From Albugo candida (Eukaryota > Oomycota > Peronosporomycetes > Albuginales > Albuginaceae), in contig CAJNAR010000012.1 of NCBI GenBank assembly GCA_905220665.1, forward strand, positions 310,001 through 374,000: DNA of 64,000 nt, read 5' to 3'. Every line of letters starts with the position of its first letter. Within the stretch, counting starts at the first letter, position 1. Under the pieces are notes generated by a model. The model saw only the letters and a program-made list of their open reading frames with translations, did no database searches and was not told the DNA's origin. This document shows positions 56,583 to 64,000 of this stretch, piece by piece. Position numbers and translations under genes: made by a program.

Positions 56583-59500
56583 ATGGTGAAGAAACGTCGC
56601 GCAACCTCTATCGATAGCCAGCATGATCAAAAACAACCCCAATCAATTACTGACAGTAATTTGAATGAATCAAATCGCTTGATTTTGGAGAAAAGCGACG
56701 GTGAAAGTCAGCCCGGCTTCTTGCAATTTTTCTGGGAACTTGCGGATCACGATGCCCCTGTGCGTACTTCTTCGGTCCATAGCCTCATCACGTACATAGA
56801 ATCTCTCTCTGACGCTGCAACGCAACAGGAAAAGCTCCAATACACACTCAAACGCCTCATTCGCGGCCTGGCATCGTCTCGAGATGCTGCCCGTCAAGGC
56901 TTTAGTGTAGCTCTTGCGAGTCTCTTGCAGTCTTTTCCCCAACTCGACCTACAAGAAACAATCAATTTACTGAATGAATACTTGCAAATACGTCCGTCTA
57001 TGAAGAGTATGGAGCAACGAGACAATCAATTCGGTCAGATTTTTGGTATTATGGCCATTTATTCATCCAAACGACTCAGTGCAGAATCTGAAGATGCAGC
57101 AAAGTACCTTCCACTGTTGATTCTCAAGCTCATTGATATCTCTAAATGGAAAAAATGGATCCGTGAGGTTTGTTATGAATGCATTCTGAGATTACTGCCT
57201 CAAGTTACGGAAGATATCTTCTTAGAAGCTCTTATAGAGCCTCTGAGCTCCTTATTACGTGCTTTATGGGAAGAGTATGAGCCCGAACAGCTCCAACTGC
57301 TTCTTGGAGTGTATCACTACGTTGAGACCAATACCCTGACCGAAAACGAATTTGTCACTCCAATTTTCGGCAAGAAGGAGCCGTTGCTCACGGCTACTAA
57401 CGTAAAGCTCTTTTCAAAAGCATTCAAAGCGTCTTCCTCATGCTATCCGCGGATACATTCGTTATGGTACGGGCTTTTGGCAGCATTACTGTCTCAGGAT
57501 GACGATAAAACTCCTCAATCCTTCACTTTGTTTGAAGACATTTGGAAAGCACTGGTGGATGATCTATTGCTCGAGGATGAGCATACGACACATGAGCGCA
57601 AGGGACTGGTTTTCAAGCTTTTTGAACTGATTCTTACAAAAGTCCCGGCCACGGTACTACACGGAACCATCCTCAGCCACAAATTGGTCACGTGTTTGTG
57701 TAACAACGCACTCAAACCCTCCAATTACCTTCATGCAGCTGCAAAGCATTGTTTCCAAATATTCGCAAGCAGCTTGCCAGCTGAATTCATCCGTTTTTTG
57801 GAACAGCAGATACTGTATCCGTCCAAACTTGCAGCGACCTTGGAAGCAAAACCATACGATTTAACGATGGACAAGGATGCACAACCGACGAGTTTGCTTG
57901 AGATCGAAGAAGAGCGCGATTTTGCCCAAGATTTGGAGAAAAGAGTACATCACATTCGAGTATGGGCACTCGATCAATTAATTCAAATTGTTTCTCAAGA
58001 CATTCTCAAGCACGACAAAAACGATATGGAATCAAAAGGCTGGCAAGAACCTCTCGAATTTCTCGTCAGTTTCGCATTCTTTGAACGTAACAAAGCCGCA
58101 CCGGAGAAAGTTGCCTCCTCATGCCTTTCCAGTGAACTTTTGAACGTATACGATGCCGATCAAAAGTGGAGTCACGATGGGAAGATTTATCCAATCTCAG
58201 AACCCTTCCGGGAAACACTGATGAAACGCGTTTTGGTGCTTGTTAGTTCCAATATTGCAAGCGACCTCCCAGCAACCACACTCCAATTTTCTTTCAATCT
58301 CATCCATAAAAAACTCCTTAAACTTTGCAAAGAGCGAAAGAAATCGAACAAGTGTACGCTGCAATGTGCTGGTGGACAAGTCGTTGCGAAGAATGCCTTT
58401 GTACAATTTCCGAAGACCGCTTCGCTAGTCCAGAATCTTCAACTCAAATCGAAACACTTGACCGAGAATGTTGCTTCAATACAGGCTTTCCAGCTACTTG
58501 TCATGTTTGTTAGCATCCAATTGCTGGACGCCTCGTCATCCGACGAAGCAGTTGTCGTGCTCCAAGATCTCGAGCGTTCCTCTAGAGATATCTTCTATGA
58601 CGAGGCTGCTACAACCTCCAAGAGCAACGTGAAGACTATAGACCCCGTGGCAGTATTGATTGATATTTTGCTCAGTATGCTGGCCCAAGACTCTAGTGCT
58701 GTTCGAAATGTGGTCATGCACGTCTTCCAATCTGTTTTGACTCTGGTGAATCGAAAGAGTCTTGAGTCCATCGCTCATGTCTTTACTGCTCGAAAGAGTA
58801 AGACGGACGATGAGGAAGAGAATGAAGAAGGAGAATCTTCAGAAGGCGAGGATGAAGAAGGCGAGGACGAACAGGATGAAGAAGAGATTCTACTGGATTC
58901 AGAGGAGGCTTCCAACGCGTTGTGGGAAGATATTACGTCTTTGGATCAAGATGACATGGCGCTCGCGGCAATTGTGCGTCAAGTCAAAGACAAATCGACC
59001 AAGAAACATGAGACGAAAATAATGGAACAGCGCCAAATCCATTTTCAGTTGCGCGTATTGGATCTTTTGCAAGTGTATTTGTCTCGTGGCAGCAAGCAGT
59101 CTTTCATGCTATTGATAGTTCCTCCGCTTTTAGATCGGCTTCACGCAACCGAACGAGGGATCAAACACGAACGCGTGCTTCATGAACGTATTCGAACATT
59201 GTTCAAACTCATTCATTCTCGAGCCAAGCTGTTCATTTCCGTCGAATCGGCTTCTGAAGAGAATGTCGTCTTGGTAAACGATGCAATGGAACACGTCGTC
59301 AAGGCTTTGATCTCACGAAATATGAGCAAACCCACCAGCAACATATGTGTTTCTCTGTTGATCTTCCTTGTACGTCATGCGTATTCACAGCCAGCGTTGA
59401 CGAAATGTGTGGGAGATGTAATGGATCGTGTGATAGAGAACTCTTTCACACGCAAACACGGTCGGTTCCCTCGTCGCTTCTTCGATGAATTTGTAGTCAG

Positions 59501-59978
59501 ACATCACACGGAAGCTTTGCAGCTCTTACTTCCCCGATTTTGCACTTGTTTGGGTATACGAACTGCAGAAAAGCCTCAAATCGCGGATCCATTTCTTCAA
59601 TCCGAAGCTCGACGACTACTCAGTATACTGATGCGATCCAAGGCACTCCTCCGCGAACCTGCATCCATCATATCATTTATCGAATACAGTCCGCGTATCC
59701 AACGGGTGATCGTTGGTAGCATGACTCCAGAATCCGATGTAGAAGCAAAGGTGCCCATGAAAGCCAAGCGAATCAAAACGATCATTACACTCGCTCGAGA
59801 GTACTTGCAAACGTGCACCAAACTCCAATCCCAATCGTGTTCGATGGACGACAACAAACGTCTCCAGACCGATATGCAGGCGGTGTTGAAAGGTGTAGCG
59901 TCCTTTACAGCCGCTTCCAAGTCGCCTGTTTACGTTAAAGAGCTTGAAAAGTTGCTGAGCTTGCAACCAGCAATTTGA
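56583..59978 (+). CDS. DNA polymerase V / Myb-binding protein 1A-like nucleolar protein (Pol5)
   Basis: 1,131 residues from the ATG at 56583 (MVKKRRATS), intron-less. The frame also opens upstream at a GTG, which is not a eukaryotic start. LKRLIRGLASSRDAARQGFSVALASLLQ (near residues 95-120) is the Pol5/MYBBP1A hallmark. The protein is HEAT-like alpha-helical. An acidic tract (about residues 735-785, DDEEENEE and GEDEEGEDEQDEEE) precedes ALWEDITSLDQDDMALA, where Pol5 proteins also carry an acidic region. C-terminal helices follow, and a basic MKAKRIKT stretch near 1060. In fungi Pol5 is an essential rRNA-synthesis factor; MYBBP1A also represses transcription. It has no polymerase motifs despite its name. 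Four decayed copies are in the window, so this is the only one able to be expressed here. Confidence 0.92.
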   Translation: MVKKRRATSIDSQHDQKQPQSITDSNLNESNRLILEKSDGESQPGFLQFFWELADHDAPVRTSSVHSLITYIESLSDAATQQEKLQYTLKRLIRGLASSRDAARQGFSVALASLLQSFPQLDLQETINLLNEYLQIRPSMKSMEQRDNQFGQIFGIMAIYSSKRLSAESEDAAKYLPLLILKLIDISKWKKWIREVCYECILRLLPQVTEDIFLEALIEPLSSLLRALWEEYEPEQLQLLLGVYHYVETNTLTENEFVTPIFGKKEPLLTATNVKLFSKAFKASSSCYPRIHSLWYGLLAALLSQDDDKTPQSFTLFEDIWKALVDDLLLEDEHTTHERKGLVFKLFELILTKVPATVLHGTILSHKLVTCLCNNALKPSNYLHAAAKHCFQIFASSLPAEFIRFLEQQILYPSKLAATLEAKPYDLTMDKDAQPTSLLEIEEERDFAQDLEKRVHHIRVWALDQLIQIVSQDILKHDKNDMESKGWQEPLEFLVSFAFFERNKAAPEKVASSCLSSELLNVYDADQKWSHDGKIYPISEPFRETLMKRVLVLVSSNIASDLPATTLQFSFNLIHKKLLKLCKERKKSNKCTLQCAGGQVVAKNAFVQFPKTASLVQNLQLKSKHLTENVASIQAFQLLVMFVSIQLLDASSSDEAVVVLQDLERSSRDIFYDEAATTSKSNVKTIDPVAVLIDILLSMLAQDSSAVRNVVMHVFQSVLTLVNRKSLESIAHVFTARKSKTDDEEENEEGESSEGEDEEGEDEQDEEEILLDSEEASNALWEDITSLDQDDMALAAIVRQVKDKSTKKHETKIMEQRQIHFQLRVLDLLQVYLSRGSKQSFMLLIVPPLLDRLHATERGIKHERVLHERIRTLFKLIHSRAKLFISVESASEENVVLVNDAMEHVVKALISRNMSKPTSNICVSLLIFLVRHAYSQPALTKCVGDVMDRVIENSFTRKHGRFPRRFFDEFVVRHHTEALQLLLPRFCTCLGIRTAEKPQIADPFLQSEARRLLSILMRSKALLREPASIISFIEYSPRIQRVIVGSMTPESDVEAKVPMKAKRIKTIITLAREYLQTCTKLQSQSCSMDDNKRLQTDMQAVLKGVASFTAASKSPVYVKELEKLLSLQPAI

Positions 59979-60846
59979 CAGAGTTGACGCACACAGGAGA
60001 TAGAATTCCATGCATTGATAATTTCAAGTTCATACAACATATTCCTTAGCGTTATGTGTTCGTTCTCCGCAATATGCACAAATTCCTGCAATAGTGTTGA
60101 AACGAAAGCTTGAAGGATCAAAATAAAGGCATAGTCATGGAACGAGTATGTTCGGGAAGATGCAAAGCGCTGAGTGAACTGGGTATCCTGGTCAGCAAAT
60201 TCCCAGCTGGCGCAAAGCATTTGGCAACAAGCTGACTTGTCTTTAGCAATATCCATCACCGCTCGATGATAACGTGTACGTGCCATCAGTCTCTCTAGAA
60301 AGTGAATATCCTCCATCGGTAAAAACTCCTCTTCGCCGCATACAATGGTAAAGTACTGACAGATCCCAAAATCGTCTTCGTGAGACGGATTTAATTGCAT
60401 GTCTGTCTTCGTAAGACCCCAATGATACGACACGACGTATTCGCGCTCAATGCAGACGTTTGATCCCACTTTCCGGCATTCCAACACTGCTACTTTCTCC
60501 AACTTTTACGTACAGAGCATTGATTTGATTGTGTTCTTTCTCCTTTTTCTTGACATCTTCTATCAAGGACTTCAGAATGCTACTCACTTGAAGCTTTAAA
60601 GTCTTAGTAATACTGACAAGACTCGGCTTTGAATTTGGAGGTTGTGCAATGCGTTTGAAAAAAGGAAATTGAGCAAACGCTCAAGGAGCTCGTCCTGACA
60701 CTTGGTGTTGCTTGGGTATCGCAAAATCGCGGAATTCGCAGAGTTCGAAGATTAAGATATAGGCGCTCACTCAGAGTAAAAATGTTGAAATCGGTGGTGC
60801 TGGAAATCGTTCTATCCATTGAATACGTTGTCACGTCAGACCGCAA
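59930..60846 (-). CDS. Unknown gene Y, convergent with pol5, multi-exon structure unresolved
   Basis: The minus strand has an uninterrupted coding-like stretch at 60490-59930 (ERLMARTRYHRAVMDIAKDK, CCQMLCASWEFADQ and TFTQRFA-like parts), and further coding-like pieces at about 60700-60600 (DELLERLLNFLFSNALHNLQ) and 60598-60460 (SILKSLIEDVKKKEKEHNQ). The pieces sit in different frames, so introns are expected, but I could not find splice sites restoring one frame throughout, and the start codon is not fixed. It is conserved in segments in four relics elsewhere, supporting it as a real gene. It appears mostly helical with a coiled-coil-like middle. Its 3' end overlaps the pol5 3' end by about 49 bp on the opposite strand if read to the first stop. 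Confidence 0.5.
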
Positions 60847-61674
60847 ACGATAAAACAGAAAGAAACGAGATGTCTTTCTCCTTCACTGAATGGACTGAAG
60901 TATTTTGCACAAGACTTGTTAGGTCCATGGAAAAGAGCATATATCAATTATAGCGTCTTCGTATGATAATAATAGAATAAGTCGCGTGTCCAAGATTCTT
61001 GGATTCAATATGATTGTTCGTTGCTGAGTATAATTACTGATGAAATGTATTGCTATCACACAGTTTGGCTGCGAGAGATGTACAGGATGTGCTACCTCAT
61101 TTCATTTGAGCTTCTATACTGCAATCTAGTGGGAGGGTGGGTTGTATTGTATGTCCTACGTGTTCCAATTGACAGCATCAACAGTTTGAAAAGAAGAGAG
61201 TTCCAGGAAGACGTGTTGAATTGAAGACAAGCAATAGCGTTTTTGGAGGTTTGATCCTTAGGCTGTATCTCCTTAAAGCTATACATACCTTGTAGATGAG
61301 TCAAACGAGTTCTATTCATCCTCGATCCTTCCGATCGTACCAAGCATTTCTGCTCCGATCGGACATAATGACACTACTTTGACAAGTTGCATCAGAACGC
61401 ATTCTGTAATAGAAGAATTCATACTGTTACCTTGAACTAGGATCCAGCAAAGCTTCAGAAAATTGGTAGAAGATTTCTAACCGATAGTTTTCATGATACC
61501 GTAAGCTTTCTATTCTCTAATTGTTGCTATGACCGCGAAACGAGCTGTTCTTTTTCCGCCTTTGGTGCGTTCGACGTAGGCATCATTCGTTGCATTCTAG
61601 CCAATCTTACATTCTGTAGAATTAAATGTAGAACAGACTGAGATGAAAAGGTCTTCGATTTTCTATTTGGACAT
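60847..61674. other. Intergenic, no gene
   Basis: Upstream of both gene Y and the family C gene. Weakly similar to 7861-8440 (TACGGTATC...TTTCGCTCGG-like and TCTGTTCTACA blocks). No open frame of note. Confidence 0.4.
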
Positions 61675-61775
61675 TCAACGGCGTACTTTAACAGCAACCA
61701 AAGGTTTATAATGCGACTGCATACTTTAAAAGCACCACAGGTTCGAACATTCGACGGCGTACTTTAACAGCGATC
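61675..61775 (+). repeat. Short tandem array (three 38-bp-type units) upstream of family C gene
   Basis: Three units of CGACGGCGTACTTTAACAGC or GCGACTGCATACTTTAAAAGC with AGGTT spacers. It ends about 60 bp before the ATG at 61833 and is the shortest of the three arrays. Confidence 0.8.
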
Positions 61776-61832
61776 ACAGGTTTGTAATGCGAATACAAAT
61801 CTCTATAAAATCATCAATTACGATTTTGCGCT

Positions 61833-63764
61833 ATGGAACGTCTCCATCGAATGATTCTAGTCATCGCTGTGGCCTCGTACCATGCGAAGTCTTATGAAAT
61901 GAGCAAAAAGTATACCATTTTTCACACAAACGTCCATGCTCCGTCGGCCTACCACCAATTCCATAATTGTCAGAAGTGCTTGCTTATAGCCGCAGGTATC
62001 AGAAAGTTCAGCATCACCGAATCGGCATTGTTTGTACCGCAAATTACAATCACTGCTTCGCAAATAGGTTTTATGCGTATACAAACCCACTGCTACTACA
62101 AGGAAATATGTGCCAATCTGATTTTGGAATCGTCGCACCTTCTCGAAGTTTCAACACATGCCCAGACGAGTGTATATGCGACTCCCCAGCCTTCAGAAAC
62201 GATTGGGATTAATCAAAGTGAAGAAAACATCGTGTGTCTTACGCTATCCCACGTTAATGCTGAAGAAACATGCAGAATATGTCTCAGAGAAGCGAGTGAT
62301 TCGAAAAGCATTGGTGAATTTTTGTTCACAGACGAAGAACAGTCTCTCAATTTTGTGTACGTACTGCGCACACTGCATACTGAAGAAGTGATAGTCAAAG
62401 CTTGCGAAATCTGCAGCAGACTTCGGAACATTTACAGTGATGAACTATGTGAAGCGATGCACAACGTGAAAGCCTCCGATTCGAATGTGGTTGTTAGGAA
62501 TGCGAAAGCGAGAAAGTCAAACAATGGGGATAAGCAAAGTGCTCTGAAGGTTCACTGCGTACATGCTGTGCTACAAGAGGACGCTTCGAAAGAAGGAAAA
62601 AGTACTTTTGGACCAGTTACAGATTGTATGAAGTGTTTAGCACGTAAAACCAAGTCAATAGTCCACTGGATAATGGATGATGCTGATCCGCAACGCCGTT
62701 CGTATTTCCTGCTTGGCATAACCGACAACATCTACATTTGGATGTTACATGATTCGGAAATTTGTGCTCCCACGTGCACAATCTTGTTCGTAGGAAACGA
62801 GAATTGTTACGCTGGATACCATAAACACTTTGACTCGACACCGATTGGCTACCAAATCTCTTCTTCCGTGCCAACGTCATGGAGAAAGAATAACAAACCG
62901 GATTATTATAGTGAGTGTATTCTCGTGCACTTTGTATTGAACGAAAAATGTCGTCAATGTATCAGTAAATACATCAATGGAAGAACTAAATTCTTGGATA
63001 TGACAGTCCTGGTTGAGATCAAGAACAAGAAGAACAAAGAAAAACTGCATCATTGCATCACCACACCTTCGAAGCACATCTGCACCAGCTTTCTGTTCCT
63101 TCCCAACGAGGTCTGTCTGCAGGATGGAAAGTATCCGAAAATACGTGAGTTGAGCGTCGCGTCATCATCGAATTTTAGATCTGCCGGAAGCTCTTCTTCG
63201 CAATCCAGTGGAGAAATTGGGTTAAGCTTGAGAAGTCTAAGAGAGATGCCGACGGGAACACCTTCATTATCAGTTACGGGTGGAGGTCGCATACACTCCA
63301 CGCAAATGGTGTTGGATGGATTGGATCGAAATTTGGTAAATCGCAAACGATCCGTCCGCGAACGTTTACCACAGACAGCAGAAGCAGGGTCCTCTCACTC
63401 TACTTCGAGTATTGGAAGCCCCACGCACAAGTCTGATCCGAAATTTCCTCTTCTGTTGGTCAATTATCGTACTACAGAGTGCTTGATGTGTCTTGCTCTT
63501 GTACGTGAAGTACTTGTAGTATCAGCTCACAAGAAGCTTGTCTATATACGGAAACCGATAAAAGAAGCAGTGACATGTAATTGTGAGGAGATAATGATGG
63601 AAATCGAGGTGCCCAGCATCAATTCAATGCTGCCTATACCCGCAACTAGTATCCCCGAGTACATTGAAAGTGAAAAGTGGTTATTAGGAGTACGACACAT
63701 ATGGTGGGAAAACCATGCTGTATCGCACGAATTTGTTGTGCCTGGAAAAAAAGCTAATGATTAA
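61833..63764 (+). CDS. Family C secreted protein with five CxxC modules (intact C copy 3)
   Basis: 643 residues, ATG at 61833, uninterrupted. A signal peptide covers about residues 1-20 (RMILVIAVASYHA). Five modules each contain CxxCL or CxxCI: residues 46/49, 147/150, 265/268, 373/376 and 550/553. Modules 2-4 share C-x(10-22)-CxxC-x(31-42)-C-x(2-8)-C-x(9-11)-C. The most conserved stretch is CRICLREASDSKSIGEFLF (147-165), almost unchanged in all three copies. A Ser/Gly/Arg-rich linker of about 100 residues (438-540) separates modules 4 and 5. No RXLR or other known oomycete leader motif was seen. It is preceded by a short tandem repeat in its promoter. I do not recognise the fold; a secreted, disulphide-rich role is inferred. 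Confidence 0.85.
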   Translation: MERLHRMILVIAVASYHAKSYEMSKKYTIFHTNVHAPSAYHQFHNCQKCLLIAAGIRKFSITESALFVPQITITASQIGFMRIQTHCYYKEICANLILESSHLLEVSTHAQTSVYATPQPSETIGINQSEENIVCLTLSHVNAEETCRICLREASDSKSIGEFLFTDEEQSLNFVYVLRTLHTEEVIVKACEICSRLRNIYSDELCEAMHNVKASDSNVVVRNAKARKSNNGDKQSALKVHCVHAVLQEDASKEGKSTFGPVTDCMKCLARKTKSIVHWIMDDADPQRRSYFLLGITDNIYIWMLHDSEICAPTCTILFVGNENCYAGYHKHFDSTPIGYQISSSVPTSWRKNNKPDYYSECILVHFVLNEKCRQCISKYINGRTKFLDMTVLVEIKNKKNKEKLHHCITTPSKHICTSFLFLPNEVCLQDGKYPKIRELSVASSSNFRSAGSSSSQSSGEIGLSLRSLREMPTGTPSLSVTGGGRIHSTQMVLDGLDRNLVNRKRSVRERLPQTAEAGSSHSTSSIGSPTHKSDPKFPLLLVNYRTTECLMCLALVREVLVVSAHKKLVYIRKPIKEAVTCNCEEIMMEIEVPSINSMLPIPATSIPEYIESEKWLLGVRHIWWENHAVSHEFVVPGKKAND

Positions 63765-64000
63765 GCTAGGATCGCTATTTCTTGCTGATCATAAGACAAT
63801 ATATATAATTGTGCTTCAAGTCAAGGTCTAATACGCAAAGGTCAAGATAACAGACTGGACTCTTCGATATATTACACTGCCTTGTCACGCAATCTATATA
63901 CTAAAGGGGGAAGTGTATTTAGCGAAAACATGCCTCCTTCATCCGTCCTTTGACTCAATTCGACCTACTCACCACAATTCACTTATCCTTGTACGAGTTA
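63765..64000. other. Window edge, no gene
   Basis: AT-rich sequence with no credible coding region before the window ends. Confidence 0.4.

Noticed and set aside
61833..63764. RXLR, CHxC or CCG class effector
   Set aside because: No RXLR-like motif after the leader, and the CxxC modules recur through the protein rather than forming one N-terminal translocation motif.
1..64000. tRNA or rRNA genes
   Set aside because: I saw no convincing cloverleaf or ribosomal RNA sequence by eye; short tRNAs could still be missed without a covariance search.

Overview
The window is eukaryotic and reads like an oomycete, most plausibly an Albugo-like obligate biotroph. That placement is an inference from elicitin-domain proteins, an oomycete-type initiator (CTCA[CT]TCTTCAAAT) about 50-65 bp upstream of elicitin-like start codons, compact gene spacing and very short introns (about 40-66 bp) in ORC6-like and ClpP genes. 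No species can be named from sequence alone.

There are two zones. Positions 1 to about 44.8 kb form a rearranged, duplicated, gene-poor zone. About 45 to 52.1 kb is an ordinary compact housekeeping block: ORC6-like (+), SPX/EXS phosphate exporter (-), Fes1/HspBP1-like (+), LYR/zinc-ribbon protein (-), ClpP (-), ribosomal protein S8e (+). From about 52.6 to 63.8 kb lies what looks like the intact source of the duplicated unit: non-coding module R, secreted protein S (-), Pol5/MYBBP1A (+), unknown gene Y (-, convergent with pol5) and secreted multi-CxxC protein C (+).

The same order (R, S-, pol5+, Y-, C+), in decayed form, occupies 1.8-10.4 kb. Partial units follow at 10.7-14.4 kb and 16.7-18.7 kb. 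The mirror image then runs from about 22.9 to 43.5 kb (partial units at 22.9-25.2 and 27.5-33.5 kb, a full unit at 33.7-43.5 kb). The whole 1.8-43.5 kb stretch is therefore a giant, mostly diverged inverted repeat with arms near 20 kb. Its axis is filled by degenerate retroelement sequence: a Ty3/gypsy-like relic, and a 5'-truncated LINE fragment with a 14-bp target duplication. Inside it, one 2,946-bp stretch of each arm (13303-16248 and 25629-28574), carrying an elicitin-like gene, appears identical while its flanks are clearly diverged. This suggests recent arm-to-arm gene conversion.

The secreted proteins are four elicitin-like GPI-anchor-type proteins (one cut by the window edge), protein S, and family C. 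Family C has five cysteine modules; of its three loci one is intact, one has an in-frame TAG, and one is broken by an inverted copy of 50 bp of itself. Four copies of the conserved gene pol5 are dead passengers in the duplicated units. The best reading is a birth-and-death nursery for secreted, possibly host-facing proteins, amplified together with adjacent housekeeping DNA.
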